NCBI GenBank assembly: GCA_001717545.1
Contig: CP017039.1
Span: 310,001 to 374,000 of the forward strand
Direction: 5' to 3'
Length of the DNA: 64,000 bases
DNA from: Anaerolineaceae bacterium oral taxon 439
GTDB taxonomy: Bacteria; Chloroflexota; Anaerolineae; Anaerolineales; Anaerolineaceae
The position numbers and the translations under genes were made by a program. Below, piece after piece: positions 7,995-17,092 of the stretch (the first letter of the stretch is position 1; each line of letters opens with the position of its first letter). The notes beneath the pieces are model-generated. The model was not told where the DNA came from. It saw nothing but the letters and a program-made list of their open reading frames with translations, and did not search any database.

Positions 7995-9239
7995 ATGAAT
8001 ATAAAGTTTTTACTCTTGGAAGCGTTAAGAAACTTACGGGCGAATAAGGGCCGTTCGTTGTTAACGATTTTGGGGATTCTGATTGGCGTCAGTTCAGTTA
8101 TTATGATGACTGGAATTGGGTTAGGCGTTCGCCGTGCATTAAACAGCCAGCTTTCAGATCTGGGAACCGACGAGATTTATATCTACGAAGGATATTATTC
8201 GAGCGAAGGAATGAGCGCGTTCGCCCGGTTGACGAAGGGCGATTACGACGCGATCTGCTCGCTGCCGATTATAAAAGACTGCAGCCCTGAAATCGGCAAC
8301 AGCTATCCGGTCGTCGGCGAAGGGGGCACCAGCGCGACGGCGAACCTGTCCGGGTATAGCGAGGCATATTATCGAAACGAAACGCTGAAGCTCGCTTCCG
8401 GGCGGAATTTTACGAAATCTGAAGTCGAAGGCGCCGCCATGGTTGTTCTGCCCGACGAAAACGCGGTCATGCGTCTTTTTCCGAACGATACACCTGAAAC
8501 GGTTATCGGGAAGAAAATCAAGATTCGGGATCTGAATTTTGAAATTATCGGTGTTCTAAAGAATTCGAGTACGACGATTTCTTATGGGAATATGATCATG
8601 GCGTCGGTCCCGTATACGGCGATGACGCTTCGGTTAAGCCCGGACCGACGGATCAATATCGCCTCGATGATCGCGTTTATCGATCCGGAGAAAACGACCG
8701 CGGCTGAGGCGACGACCGTGATTACCGCGCTCCTTCGCGAACGGCATTCGCTTTCCGAGACCGATTCAGACGATTTTACGATCCAGCAGGCGCAGGAATA
8801 TATCGAATCGACCGATCGGATTTCAAAGTCGTTCGTGATCTTTCTCGGCGGCGTTGCGGCGATTTCGCTCCTTGTCGGCGGGATCGGGATCATGAATATC
8901 ATGCTCGTCGTTGTCTCGGAACGGACCCGCGAAATCGGGCTTCGGAAAGCGATCGGGGCGAAGAAAGCCGATATCCTGACGCAGTTTCTTTTTGAATCTG
9001 CGATCTTATCTCTTTTCGGCGGATTTGTCGGGATTTTCTTCGGTGTCCTGACGTCGGAAATTCTTGCGGTCCTGCTGCGCTCGTCGGGACAGGGTTTTGA
9101 TGATTTTTCGGTGGTGATCAGCGCGCCGATCCTGTTCGGAGCGCTGCTGTTTTCGGCGATGTTCGGGCTGTTTTTCGGATTTTATCCGGCGAACCGTGCC
9201 GCGGAGCTTCAGCCGGTCACCGCGCTTCGATCGGAATAA
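7995..9239 (+). CDS. MacB/YknZ-type ABC permease (FtsX fold), second of three
   Basis: A 414-residue paralogue of the preceding gene. TM1 is SLLTILGILIGVSSVIMMTGIGLG. An extracytoplasmic domain of about 220 residues is followed by GIGIMNIMLVVVSERTREIGLRKAIGAKKADILTQFLFE and the last two TM helices. It ends ANRAAELQPVTALRSE. The extracytoplasmic domain is tyrosine-rich near its start (EIYIYEGYYSSEG), unlike the first copy. That is where substrate specificity of MacB-like permeases is expected to differ. It could pair with either neighbour as a heterodimer or act as a homodimer. The sequence does not decide this. Confidence 0.92.
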   Translation: MNIKFLLLEALRNLRANKGRSLLTILGILIGVSSVIMMTGIGLGVRRALNSQLSDLGTDEIYIYEGYYSSEGMSAFARLTKGDYDAICSLPIIKDCSPEIGNSYPVVGEGGTSATANLSGYSEAYYRNETLKLASGRNFTKSEVEGAAMVVLPDENAVMRLFPNDTPETVIGKKIKIRDLNFEIIGVLKNSSTTISYGNMIMASVPYTAMTLRLSPDRRINIASMIAFIDPEKTTAAEATTVITALLRERHSLSETDSDDFTIQQAQEYIESTDRISKSFVIFLGGVAAISLLVGGIGIMNIMLVVVSERTREIGLRKAIGAKKADILTQFLFESAILSLFGGFVGIFFGVLTSEILAVLLRSSGQGFDDFSVVISAPILFGALLFSAMFGLFFGFYPANRAAELQPVTALRSE

Positions 9240-9314
9240 AAAAATACCGGCGTTCCGCTTCTTCGCCGTTAGCCTGGAGAAGGATCATCTGGAACGCTTG
9301 AAAGGAAAGAACTT

Positions 9315-10544
9315 ATGAATTTACTCGCGTCTATACGGGAATCCCTGCGGAGCCTGCGCGCGAATCGGATGCGTTCCGGGCTGACGATGCTGGGGATCTT
9401 TATTGGAATCGGCGCGGTAATCGCGATGTCTTCGGTGGGTTTCGGCGTTCAGAAAAGTATGACGTCGGAATTCGAAGCGCTGGGCTCGGATAAGCTTGAA
9501 ATCTTTTCGGGAAGCGTGACGCAAAATGTCCGCAACCAGAAACAATTATCAGCGAGCGACGTTGAAGCGATCAGGAAGGTCCCCTTCGTCGCCGCGGTTT
9601 CGTCGACGCTTCAGCTCGGAAACGCGACGGTCTCCCGCGAAGATATTTCGAGCGCATCGCCCGTGACCGGCGTCGACGCCGGTTACTTCGAGACTCAGGG
9701 CGCTTCGTTCGCCGCCGGCCGCGGCTTTTCCGAAAAAGAGTCCGCAAGCGGCGCGTTCGTCGCGGTCATTGGGAGCGATATTCGAAAGCGCTTCTTCAGC
9801 GACGAAACGGAGGCGGCGATTGGGCGATCTATCCGGATTAATAATCAGGTGTATACGGTCGTGGGCGTCTTGAATCCAAAGAACAGCGGTATGGGCGGGT
9901 CGCTGAACCGCGCCGTTCTCGTTCCGATGGGGACGATGGAAAACCGGCTCCTTCCCGCGCAGCGGGGAAAGCGGCAGACGATCGGCGTCAAGGTCAGGAC
10001 GAACCTGATTTCGATTACAGCGGCTGAAAAGGAAATCAAGGATGTCCTGCGCGAGCAGCACGGGATCGAAGCGAATGGCGCCGACGATTTTTCGATCATG
10101 AATATCGGAACGTATCTTGAAACGTTCAATCAGGTTTTCACGGTTTTCGTCCTCTTCATGAGCGCGGTTTCCGGGATTTCGCTCGTCGTTGGCGGAATCG
10201 GAATTATGAATATTATGCTCGTGACCGTTACGGAACGGACGAAAGAAATCGGGCTTCGAAAAGCGATCGGCGCGAACAGCGGCAACATTCGCATGCAGTT
10301 CCTGATCGAATCGGCGGTGCTCTCGCTCGTCGGCGGTATTTTGGGTATTTTATTCGGTATCGCGTTGGCGTATCTGATTGGGTTTATCGCGAGCTCGATG
10401 GGCTATCCGATCGACCCGGTGATCAATCCGATGATGATCCTGAGCGCATGCGGTTTTTCGATTATGATTGGTATATTTTTCGGGGTTTATCCGGCGGGCC
10501 GGGCCGCGGCGCTCCAGCCGGTCATCGCGCTCAGGACGGAGTGA
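9315..10544 (+). CDS. MacB/YknZ-type ABC permease (FtsX fold), third of three
   Basis: A 409-residue third paralogue. TM1 is SGLTMLGIFIGIGAVIAMSSVGFG. The coupling segment GIGIMNIMLVTVTERTKEIGLRKAIGANSGNIRMQFLIE and the tail PAGRAAALQPVIALRTE match the other two copies. It is separated from the second permease by 75 bases with an AAAGGAAAG ribosome site. It is followed after only 15 bases by the third adaptor, so this permease may have come with the second adaptor pair. Function is export of an unknown amphipathic substrate or protein, by analogy with MacB and YknZ. Confidence 0.92.
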   Translation: MNLLASIRESLRSLRANRMRSGLTMLGIFIGIGAVIAMSSVGFGVQKSMTSEFEALGSDKLEIFSGSVTQNVRNQKQLSASDVEAIRKVPFVAAVSSTLQLGNATVSREDISSASPVTGVDAGYFETQGASFAAGRGFSEKESASGAFVAVIGSDIRKRFFSDETEAAIGRSIRINNQVYTVVGVLNPKNSGMGGSLNRAVLVPMGTMENRLLPAQRGKRQTIGVKVRTNLISITAAEKEIKDVLREQHGIEANGADDFSIMNIGTYLETFNQVFTVFVLFMSAVSGISLVVGGIGIMNIMLVTVTERTKEIGLRKAIGANSGNIRMQFLIESAVLSLVGGILGILFGIALAYLIGFIASSMGYPIDPVINPMMILSACGFSIMIGIFFGVYPAGRAAALQPVIALRTE

Positions 10545-10559
10545 AGCGGAAGGGCGCGT

Positions 10560-12053
10560 ATGGAAAGGATTGGGATGAAAAAAAAGATTGAGAACGATTG
10601 GGAGCGAATCGGAACGAAGCTTCTGGGAGGCGTTGTTGCCGTCTTGCTGACGCTGATGCTTGGATTGGCCGCGGGCTGCGCCCCGTCGGGGGCGTCAGCG
10701 CCGGACGCCGGCATGATGGATGAATCAGCCTCAGAGGTGTACACCGTTCAAACCGGGACGCTTAAGAAGTCGATTGAATTCCTTGGAAATATCGAGTACG
10801 AGCAGGCGGCGAAATTAAAATGGGAAACGGGCGGCGTGATCGGCGCCGTGAACGTCAGCGTCGGGGACCGGGTCAAAAAGGGCGATATCCTGGCGGAGCT
10901 GACGACGGATTCGCTGTCGACGGCGGTCCTGAACGCGGAAAAGGAACTGGTGTCCGCGATGGACGCCGCCGCGGACGTCATGGTTTCCGAGGTCAAAAAA
11001 TATCAGGCGCTGGCGACGCTGGCTTTCGACGAGGTCTCGCTGAAGGCGACGAAGGCGGCGCAGGAAAAGCTCTATTATCCGCGGGGAACGTCGCAGGATC
11101 TGGAGATGGCTTACGATTCGCTTCAGTTGGCCGAAAAGAATTTCGGCTACGCTAAGCAGGATTTCATGAACGTTTTGGATAACTATAAAAGCTGGGGCGA
11201 GGACGAAACGCGCGCGACGTATTTCGAATCGTATCAGCAGAATTATCAATCGCTTCAGAGCGCTTATGCGAAGTGGAAATACCTGCGTCAGGCTCCGGAA
11301 GCGGTCGAGTTAGCGTTTGCTCAGGGAGCGGTTGCCAACGCGCAGCGGATTTATGACGAAGTCCTGAAGGAATTCAATTCATACAGCTCGATTCCGCGGG
11401 CAAAGGACCTGAAGAGCGCGAATTCCGCCGTCGATCTCGCTGAAAATACGTATGGACAGCGGTATATTACCGCTCCGTTCGACGGGTTGGTCGCGAGCGT
11501 CAGCGCTGAAGTCGATCAGGTCGTCGCCAAGGATACCGACGCGATACAGCTTGTCGACGATTCTGCGTATTACCTCGAGGTTCAGGTCAACGAGGTCGAT
11601 CGCGATAAGGTTGCCGTAGGTCAGCCAGTCGCGATCCGGATCGACGTTCTTCCCGGACGTACTTACGCGGGAAAGATTATTAAGATGGATAACGCCGCCG
11701 TCGTTTCGAATTCTGGAATTAAATTCGCCGCGCTGATGAAGCTTGACACGCTGGATCCGGAGATCAAGGCGGGAATGTCGGCGTCGGTCGAGTTCCCGAC
11801 GGCGACGATTGAGGACGTCCTGCTGGTCCCGGTCAGCGCGATTACGACGAAGAATGGCGTTCGGACGGTTCAGCGGATTACGGCGAATGGGACGGAACCG
11901 GTCGAGATTACGATTGGACGTGTCAATACGTTTGCCGCTGAGGTTACCGGCGGCGGGCTGCGGCCTGGGGACCGGCTGTCGGTTCCGTCGATCGATCCGC
12001 GCTTTTACGAAGTCAGCGGGATCGCCGCTCCCGAAGCGTCGGTTCAAAAATAG
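10560..12053 (+). CDS. HlyD/MacA-type efflux adaptor, lipoprotein (third of four)
   Basis: A 497-residue adaptor with a basic N-terminus, hydrophobic segment and lipobox (LGLAAGC), so probably lipid-anchored. The lipoyl half ETGGVIGAVNVSVGDRVKKGDILAELT comes first, followed by a coiled coil (about 120-300). The second half (ITAPFDGLVASVSAEVDQVVA) and beta-barrel end the protein. Two starts are possible. ATG at 10560 has GGAAGGG five bases upstream; ATG at 10575 has AAAGGA six bases upstream. Either leaves the signal intact. It is organised like the first adaptor, and together with the next gene it repeats the lipoprotein plus TM-anchored arrangement at the start of the locus. Confidence 0.85.
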   Translation: MERIGMKKKIENDWERIGTKLLGGVVAVLLTLMLGLAAGCAPSGASAPDAGMMDESASEVYTVQTGTLKKSIEFLGNIEYEQAAKLKWETGGVIGAVNVSVGDRVKKGDILAELTTDSLSTAVLNAEKELVSAMDAAADVMVSEVKKYQALATLAFDEVSLKATKAAQEKLYYPRGTSQDLEMAYDSLQLAEKNFGYAKQDFMNVLDNYKSWGEDETRATYFESYQQNYQSLQSAYAKWKYLRQAPEAVELAFAQGAVANAQRIYDEVLKEFNSYSSIPRAKDLKSANSAVDLAENTYGQRYITAPFDGLVASVSAEVDQVVAKDTDAIQLVDDSAYYLEVQVNEVDRDKVAVGQPVAIRIDVLPGRTYAGKIIKMDNAAVVSNSGIKFAALMKLDTLDPEIKAGMSASVEFPTATIEDVLLVPVSAITTKNGVRTVQRITANGTEPVEITIGRVNTFAAEVTGGGLRPGDRLSVPSIDPRFYEVSGIAAPEASVQK

Positions 12054-12119
12054 AACTGCAAGTTTTCGCGCGGAGCCATTCAGGCGGTGCCGCGCGGATA
12101 AAATACGAGGAAGATAAAG

Positions 12120-13607
12120 ATGGATCGTAATATTCAGGTTGAGAAGAAGAACCGGGTTCCCGGCTGCGTGATTGCTTTGCTTATTTTGTTGATTCTGATC
12201 GCCGGCGGGATTTTATATGTATTGAAGAGTGGGATGGTTTCTCAGGGGCCCTCTCCTGACATGCTGGGATCGTTGATGGGATCGTCGACGACGACGGTGG
12301 CGCATGGAAATCTGACCGCCGCGATTGACGAGGCGTCGGGAACTGTCCGTTCTAATCGCAGTATTACACTGAAATGGAAAACGACCGGAACGGTTTCGGC
12401 GATTCACGCCGCGATCGGCGACCGGGTCAAAAAGGACGAGGTTTTAGCGGAACTGAGCCCGGATACGCTTCCGGTTTCGGTTCTGTCGGCGTCCGTTGAG
12501 CTGGCTCAGGCTCAGGAAGATTATGCGAAGCTTGAAAATACGGCGGAACGGATCGCGAAAGCGCTGAGCGAGCTCGTCACAGCCCAGAAAGCGGTTGACG
12601 ACGCGAAGCAGGCAGTCGCGGACCTGGACCCGAATCTGGCGTCGTCGGATGCGGTCCGAATTGCGTATGAGAACTACCAGAAGGCGCAGGCGCAATTCGA
12701 CGCGTCGAAGGACAAATTTGAAGAGGTTCGCTCCGCCGATCCCGATAACGACGCGCGGAAAAAGCGAATCGGCGACGTCGTCGGCTATCGGAACGCGCGC
12801 GATAACGCGCTCGCGGAATACCGGCGTTACCTGAACGGCGGAGACGCGCTTGAACGCGAGATCCGCGAAGCTGCGCTGCAGCTGGCGGAGGCGACGCTCA
12901 TCGAAAAACAGCAGGCATACGAAGACGCTAAAGCCGGCCCGACCCAAGCCGAGTTAGCGGCGGCGCAGGCGAAAATTTCCGCAGCTCAAACGACGATCGA
13001 TTATGCGAAGCTGATCGCGCCGTTCGACGGCGTAATTACGAAGCTTGACGCGAAGGTTAATGAGACGATCACCTCTGATCAGGTTGACGTAACGACCGCG
13101 GCTCAGATCGACGATTTGTCGCAGCTCTTTGTCGATATTGCGGTATCGGAATTGGAAATATCGCAGGTGAAAGTGGGTCAGGAAGCGACCGTCCAGTTCA
13201 TTTCGATTCCGGGCCGCGTTTATCATGGCGTCGTGTCTTCGGTCGCGGATACCGGGAAAACGGATACGAATAATAACTCGGTAAGCTTTACCGTCACGAT
13301 CCGGCTGACGGACGCGGACGCCGCGGTCGTTCCGGGATTAACGGCGGATATTCAAATTCCGATTGCAAGCGCGACGGACGTGAATTACCTGCCGATTCAG
13401 GCGGTGTACATGGAAGATGGGCAGGCGTATGTGAATCGGATCGAAGCCGACGGCTCGACGACGAAGATTCCTGTCGAATTGGGCGTTATGAGCGGCTTGC
13501 ATGTCGAAGTGAAGTCTGACGAGCTCTCCGAGGGACAGGAGGTCGAGACGTTTGATAAAAGCGGCTCGGACGATATGAATAGCATGCCGCAGATCATGTT
13601 TTTCTGA
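12120..13607 (+). CDS. HlyD-family efflux adaptor, TM-anchored (fourth of four)
   Basis: A 495-residue adaptor anchored by one N-terminal helix (VIALLILLILIAGGILYVL). It contains the lipoyl half TTGTVSAIHAAIGDRVKKDEVLAELS and a long coiled coil rich in Ala, Glu and Lys (about 115-295). LIAPFDGVITKLDAKVNETIT and the beta-barrel follow. It closely parallels the second adaptor (for example the AAIDEASGTVRSNRSITLKW start against AIDDLTGTLRSKQSVSLYW) but lacks the low-complexity tail. It is the last gene of the operon and is followed by a terminator at 13633. Confidence 0.85.
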   Translation: MDRNIQVEKKNRVPGCVIALLILLILIAGGILYVLKSGMVSQGPSPDMLGSLMGSSTTTVAHGNLTAAIDEASGTVRSNRSITLKWKTTGTVSAIHAAIGDRVKKDEVLAELSPDTLPVSVLSASVELAQAQEDYAKLENTAERIAKALSELVTAQKAVDDAKQAVADLDPNLASSDAVRIAYENYQKAQAQFDASKDKFEEVRSADPDNDARKKRIGDVVGYRNARDNALAEYRRYLNGGDALEREIREAALQLAEATLIEKQQAYEDAKAGPTQAELAAAQAKISAAQTTIDYAKLIAPFDGVITKLDAKVNETITSDQVDVTTAAQIDDLSQLFVDIAVSELEISQVKVGQEATVQFISIPGRVYHGVVSSVADTGKTDTNNNSVSFTVTIRLTDADAAVVPGLTADIQIPIASATDVNYLPIQAVYMEDGQAYVNRIEADGSTTKIPVELGVMSGLHVEVKSDELSEGQEVETFDKSGSDDMNSMPQIMFF

Positions 13608-13632
13608 CGCGGGTCGGAATTCTGGCTTTATG

Positions 13633-13676
13633 GCTGCCTCATGCGGTCCACGTGAATCGCTGGGGCGGCTTTTTTT
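13633..13676 (+). terminator. Rho-independent terminator of the efflux operon
   Basis: A 12-bp stem, with one bulged T and two G-T wobbles, pairs GCTGCCTCA-T-GCG with CGCTGGGGCGGC around a loop of about 11 bases. Seven T residues follow. Confidence 0.75.
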
Positions 13677-13916
13677 ATGAACATCCTGATTTCAGATTGT
13701 AGGGATGAATTTGGAATGTGTGCTGGCTGCGCACTGAAAGCAGGACGGGCTTTGGTAAAATGATAGCAGGGGCGCTACGGAGGCCGATCCGTAAGGGCCT
13801 GAGTTAAAAAAGCAGAAGGTAAAGTCTCATGAAATTTTGGCGGGAAAGTTTCCCTGCTTTTCGATCCCGCGGTTTTCAGGGAAAGCGGTTCTTATTGTGA
13901 GAAAGGTGGTAAAAAT
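13677..13916 (+). other. Leader region of the HD-domain gene
   Basis: No gene is visible. An extended -10 box TGGTAAAAT lies at 13753-13761. The predicted RNA leader would be about 150 bases long. It holds a 13-bp palindrome (GGGAAA-G-TTTCCC, 13842-13854), and GGGAAAG recurs at about 13879. A strong GAAAGGTGG ribosome site at 13901 decides the TTG start at 13917. Regulation through this leader is possible but not shown. Confidence 0.35.
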
Positions 13917-14588
13917 TTGTATCAGAGTTCACGCTTATTACTCGAAAGACGAATCGCGCTCCTTTATGGGGCGGAGTCGCTCCCAATGGCGGCGCTCGAT
14001 TTGGTCATGAAAGAGATGTGCGCGATTCGTGGATTTCGGCGGTTCGATGGAAGCGATTTTTATATGCATTGCGTCGACGTCGCTAACTTTTTAATCTCAT
14101 ACGGGATTACGGATCGGGACGCGATCGTTGGCGCGCTGCTTCATGACATGATCGAGGACGTCCCCGGCTATACTGAGGAAGGTCTGGCGGTTCTCTTCGG
14201 TGAGAAACCGGCGCGCTATGTGTCGCTGGTCAGTAAGAAACCGGACTGCGATTATCACGACCCTGCCGTTCTTACCGGGTATTTGGACGAAATATCCGCG
14301 GACGTTTACGCTGCCGCGATTAAGACTGCCGATCGGATGCATAACATGTCGACGCTTTTTGAAGCCGGGATCGAGAAACGCTATCGGAAGGCGATCGAGA
14401 CAGAAACGTACTTCATTCCGTTCTTTAAACAGTGCAGAAAGCGATACCCGCGATACGAAAGTCTTTTTCAGGCGGCGAAAACGCATATCCAGCCGCTGAT
14501 TTTCGAGATCAAGTCGCATTACGCGGATTATTGTGAATTGAGCCGGCTGCGAGAGAGGAATGAGGCGGATCAGTGTGCTGATTTATAG
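13917..14588 (+). CDS. Small HD-domain protein, probably (p)ppGpp hydrolase-like
   Basis: A 223-residue protein that I start at TTG (13917) because GAAAGGTGG sits seven bases upstream and no ATG is suitably placed. It has the metal-binding HD signature of the RelA/SpoT hydrolase domain: H51, then ALLHDMIED (H76-D77), and TADRMHNMSTL with D139, which matches the KLADRLHNMRTL block of Rel enzymes. No synthetase, TGS or ACT domain follows. It therefore resembles stand-alone small alarmone hydrolases (MESH1-like). The role would be removal of alarmone or a related nucleotide in the cytoplasm. It is monocistronic, bounded by a terminator on each side. Another HD phosphohydrolase role cannot be excluded. 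Confidence 0.75.
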   Translation: MYQSSRLLLERRIALLYGAESLPMAALDLVMKEMCAIRGFRRFDGSDFYMHCVDVANFLISYGITDRDAIVGALLHDMIEDVPGYTEEGLAVLFGEKPARYVSLVSKKPDCDYHDPAVLTGYLDEISADVYAAAIKTADRMHNMSTLFEAGIEKRYRKAIETETYFIPFFKQCRKRYPRYESLFQAAKTHIQPLIFEIKSHYADYCELSRLRERNEADQCADL

Positions 14589-14650
14589 AAGGCGTACTGA
14601 TTGGTTGAAATCCTGTTCACTGCGGAAATGATTTTAGCTGCCGCTAAAAT

Positions 14651-14697
14651 AGCGCAGCGTCAGATTTTATCCACATCTGACGCTGCGCTCTGTTTTT
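14651..14697 (+). terminator. Rho-independent terminator after the HD-domain gene
   Basis: A perfect 14-bp stem (14651-14664 with 14676-14689) and an 11-base loop are followed by CTGTTTTT. It is the strongest terminator in the window. Confidence 0.85.
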
Positions 14698-14757
14698 ATT
14701 GGATCGGGGCGTTTACGCTTTCGGATCCATAGACATGGGTTCTATCCCGGCGCGCTT

Positions 14758-14766
14758 TGATATAAT
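14758..14766 (+). promoter_or_regulatory. Extended -10 promoter for the DppA-like gene
   Basis: TGATATAAT, a full extended -10 element, lies 43 bases before the next start. No clear -35 is present, which is usual for extended -10 promoters. Confidence 0.5.
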
Positions 14767-14809
14767 CATCCGCAGTTGAGACATCCTGCATGAAACGAGG
14801 AAATATGCC

Positions 14810-15628
14810 ATGCGAATCTTAATCAGCGCGGACATGGAAGGGATCAGCGGCGTCTGCCGCTGGGAGCAGGTCGCGCCCGGCAGTCCCGAGTATCCAATGT
14901 ATCAGAAGCTTATGACCGCGGAGGTTAACGCCGCGATCCGCGGCGCGTTCTCCGGCGGGGCGTCGGAGGTCATCGTTCATGACGGGCATCACCGCGGTCA
15001 GAATCTCCTCCCCGACGCGCTCGACGCCCGCGCCGAACTCAGCCGTGGGACGAGCTCGCCGTTTTGCATGATGACCGGGATCGAGACGGGCGTCGACGCC
15101 GTTTTCACCGTCGGTTACCACGCGAAATCCGGGAGCGCGCCGGCGATCCTGGCGCATTCGATGGACGATCATATCCTGTCGTATAAGGTTAATGGACTCG
15201 AGGTCGGCGAATTCGGGCTGAGCGCGATTCTCGCGGGCTGGTTCGAGGCGCCGGTTCTTTTCGGGAGCGGCGACCAGGCGTTCGCCGCCGAGGCAGGCGA
15301 GTTGGTTCCGGGAATCGAGATCGCGATGGTCAAGCTCGCGACCGGTTATTATTCCGGGATCTGCTTCGCGCCGGAGAAGAATCAGGCCGCGATCGAAGCC
15401 GGCGCGAAGGCGGCGGTCGAGCGCTTTTCCGCCGGAAACGGGCCGAAGCCGTTTCAGGTCAGCGTTCCGGCGACGCTCGAGGTCAGCTACGCCGAACCGT
15501 TTTCTGCCGAAAAGGCGGCGGAGCTCCCGTTCGTAAAACGCGAAAGCGGACGGACCGTCTCGGTTTTCTGCCGGACGGTCATGGAAATATATCGTTACGC
15601 GGACATGATGGCGTCGTTTAAGGGATAA
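14810..15628 (+). CDS. M55 family D-aminopeptidase (DppA-like)
   Basis: A 272-residue zinc peptidase of family M55, which in Bacillus releases D-amino acids such as D-alanine from short peptides. The metal ligands of the family are all present: D8 and E10 in ISADMEGISG, H60 in VHDGHH, H104 in VGYH, and E134 in NGLEVGEFG. Length is normal. No signal peptide is visible, so it acts in the cytoplasm. It may recycle cell-wall or dietary peptides. It starts at ATG 14810 after AACGAGGAAAT. It is followed after 29 bases by a cation transporter in the same direction, and a shared transcript is likely. Confidence 0.9.
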   Translation: MRILISADMEGISGVCRWEQVAPGSPEYPMYQKLMTAEVNAAIRGAFSGGASEVIVHDGHHRGQNLLPDALDARAELSRGTSSPFCMMTGIETGVDAVFTVGYHAKSGSAPAILAHSMDDHILSYKVNGLEVGEFGLSAILAGWFEAPVLFGSGDQAFAAEAGELVPGIEIAMVKLATGYYSGICFAPEKNQAAIEAGAKAAVERFSAGNGPKPFQVSVPATLEVSYAEPFSAEKAAELPFVKRESGRTVSVFCRTVMEIYRYADMMASFKG

Positions 15629-15657
15629 GCCCGGCCGTCTCCGGAAAATCAGTAATC

Positions 15658-16557
15658 ATGAGAACGATTTCAAAACCGCGCGGAAACGCGAAGGATCGCG
15701 TATTTATCTATCGGGCGATTTGGATCACCTTTTCAGGGAACCTGATTCTCGCCGGGCTTAAATTCTATCTTTCGCGGCTGTCGCCTTCTTCGGCGCTGTA
15801 CTCGGACGCGCTGAACTCGATTTCGGACGTTATTTATTCGCTGATGATCATTTTGGGTTTGATCCTGGCGATCCGTCCGCCCGACATCGATCATCCGCAG
15901 GGCCATACCCGTTTTGAACCGCTGCTCGCGATTGTAATCAGCCTGTCGATGGGCTGGGCGGGGATCGGGGCGTTTCTTAACGCGATCGAGAAGATCCGTG
16001 ACGGGGTCGAGCCGTTCGCGATTGCGCTGCCGATCGCGGCGCTGGCGTTTTCCGCGGCGATCAAGGGTGTGATGTACCTGCTCATTAAGCGGATTGCCGA
16101 TCAGGTTCAAAGCGCGACGCTGAAGGCGAGCGCGGCGGATAATCTCGCGGATACGGTGACGTCGTTTACCGCGGCGGTCGGGATCGTTTTAAGCCGGGTT
16201 GGATTTCCGATGGCGGATCCGATCGCGGCGATTCTGGTCGCGCTCTGGATTTTCCGGGCGGTGATCGGCCTGTTGAACGAGAATCTGGGTTTTCTGACCG
16301 GGGCCGGGATCGAGGAGGAGGAACGAGCGGCGATTTATGATGCCGCTAGAAGCGTTCCCGGCGTCCTCGACGTGCATCAGATTATCGGCGAGCATGTCGG
16401 TTCCCGGCATGTTATCGATATCCATATCAACGCTGACGGGGAGATGAAGCTTTGCGATGTGCATGAGATGATCAGCGAGGTTGAACGGCGGGTGTATGCG
16501 CTGAGTAAGGATATCGAACGGGTTTATATCCATGTCGAGCCGCCGGGGTATGATTAA
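15658..16557 (+). CDS. Cation diffusion facilitator (CDF) family transporter
   Basis: A 299-residue divalent-cation exporter with six TM helices and a cytoplasmic ferredoxin-like C-terminal domain (about 215-295, [25 protein letters not shown]). Site A residues are visible in TM2 (N53 and D57 of DALNSISD) and TM5 (D161 and D165 of DNLAD). The family motif [11 protein letters not shown] after TM3 is intact. The asparagine at position 53, where Zn exporters have aspartate, resembles CDF members with other metal preferences such as manganese or iron. The metal is therefore uncertain. The C-terminal domain with two histidine-containing segments suggests metal sensing or dimerisation. Confidence 0.88.
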   Translation: MRTISKPRGNAKDRVFIYRAIWITFSGNLILAGLKFYLSRLSPSSALYSDALNSISDVIYSLMIILGLILAIRPPDIDHPQGHTRFEPLLAIVISLSMGWAGIGAFLNAIEKIRDGVEPFAIALPIAALAFSAAIKGVMYLLIKRIADQVQSATLKASAADNLADTVTSFTAAVGIVLSRVGFPMADPIAAILVALWIFRAVIGLLNENLGFLTGAGIEEEERAAIYDAARSVPGVLDVHQIIGEHVGSRHVIDIHINADGEMKLCDVHEMISEVERRVYALSKDIERVYIHVEPPGYD

Positions 16558-16614
16558 TGGTTTCCTATTCGCTGAAATCCGCGCGTATCCGAGCCGACGC
16601 GCGATCATTTCTTT

Positions 16615-16620
16615 TATAAT
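16615..16620 (+). promoter_or_regulatory. -10 box directly before dtd (possible leaderless transcript)
   Basis: TATAAT ends only seven bases before the ATG of dtd. With transcription starting six to eight bases after a -10 box, the mRNA would begin at or within a base or two of the start codon. No Shine-Dalgarno sequence is present between them. Confidence 0.5.
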
Positions 16621-16627
16621 TACCCCC

Positions 16628-17065
16628 ATGAAAGCAGTTATCCAACGTGTATCGCATGCGTCCGTCAGCGTCGGCGGAGCGCTTCTATCCAGGATCGACG
16701 CAGGCCTGCTGATCCTGTTGGGGATCCGCAAGGGAGACAGCGCCGAGCAGGTTTCAGCGATGGCGCGGAAGATTGCCGCATTGCGGATTTTTACCGACGC
16801 GGAAGGGAAAATGAACTTATCGGTTCTCGATATCGCTGGCGCGGCGCTCGTCGTGTCGCAGTTTACCCTCTGCGCCAATACCCGGAAGGGGAACCGTCCC
16901 TCGTTCGTCGAGGCTGAAAAACCGGAGCGGGCGGAAGGCCTGGTGAACGATTTCGCGGACGAGCTTCGCCGGCTCGGCGTCCCGACGCAGACCGGGAAAT
17001 TCGGCGCGTCGATGCAGGTTGAGCTGCTGAACGACGGTCCGGTAACGATTGTTTTGGAAAGCTAA
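16628..17065 (+). CDS. dtd: D-aminoacyl-tRNA deacylase
   Basis: A 145-residue DTD enzyme that hydrolyses D-aminoacyl-tRNAs (and glycyl-tRNA-Ala) in the cytoplasm. The start [15 protein letters not shown] is the family's standard N-terminus. The signature blocks [17 protein letters not shown] and [11 protein letters not shown] are present; the second is the NxGPVT proofreading motif. The frame is open upstream to 16532, but the family alignment and the spacing of conserved blocks support 16628. It is followed after 27 bases by uvrC, and the two are probably co-transcribed. Confidence 0.95.
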   Translation: MKAVIQRVSHASVSVGGALLSRIDAGLLILLGIRKGDSAEQVSAMARKIAALRIFTDAEGKMNLSVLDIAGAALVVSQFTLCANTRKGNRPSFVEAEKPERAEGLVNDFADELRRLGVPTQTGKFGASMQVELLNDGPVTIVLES

Positions 17066-17092
17066 GGCTCTCCGCCCGTAAGACAGGTTCCT

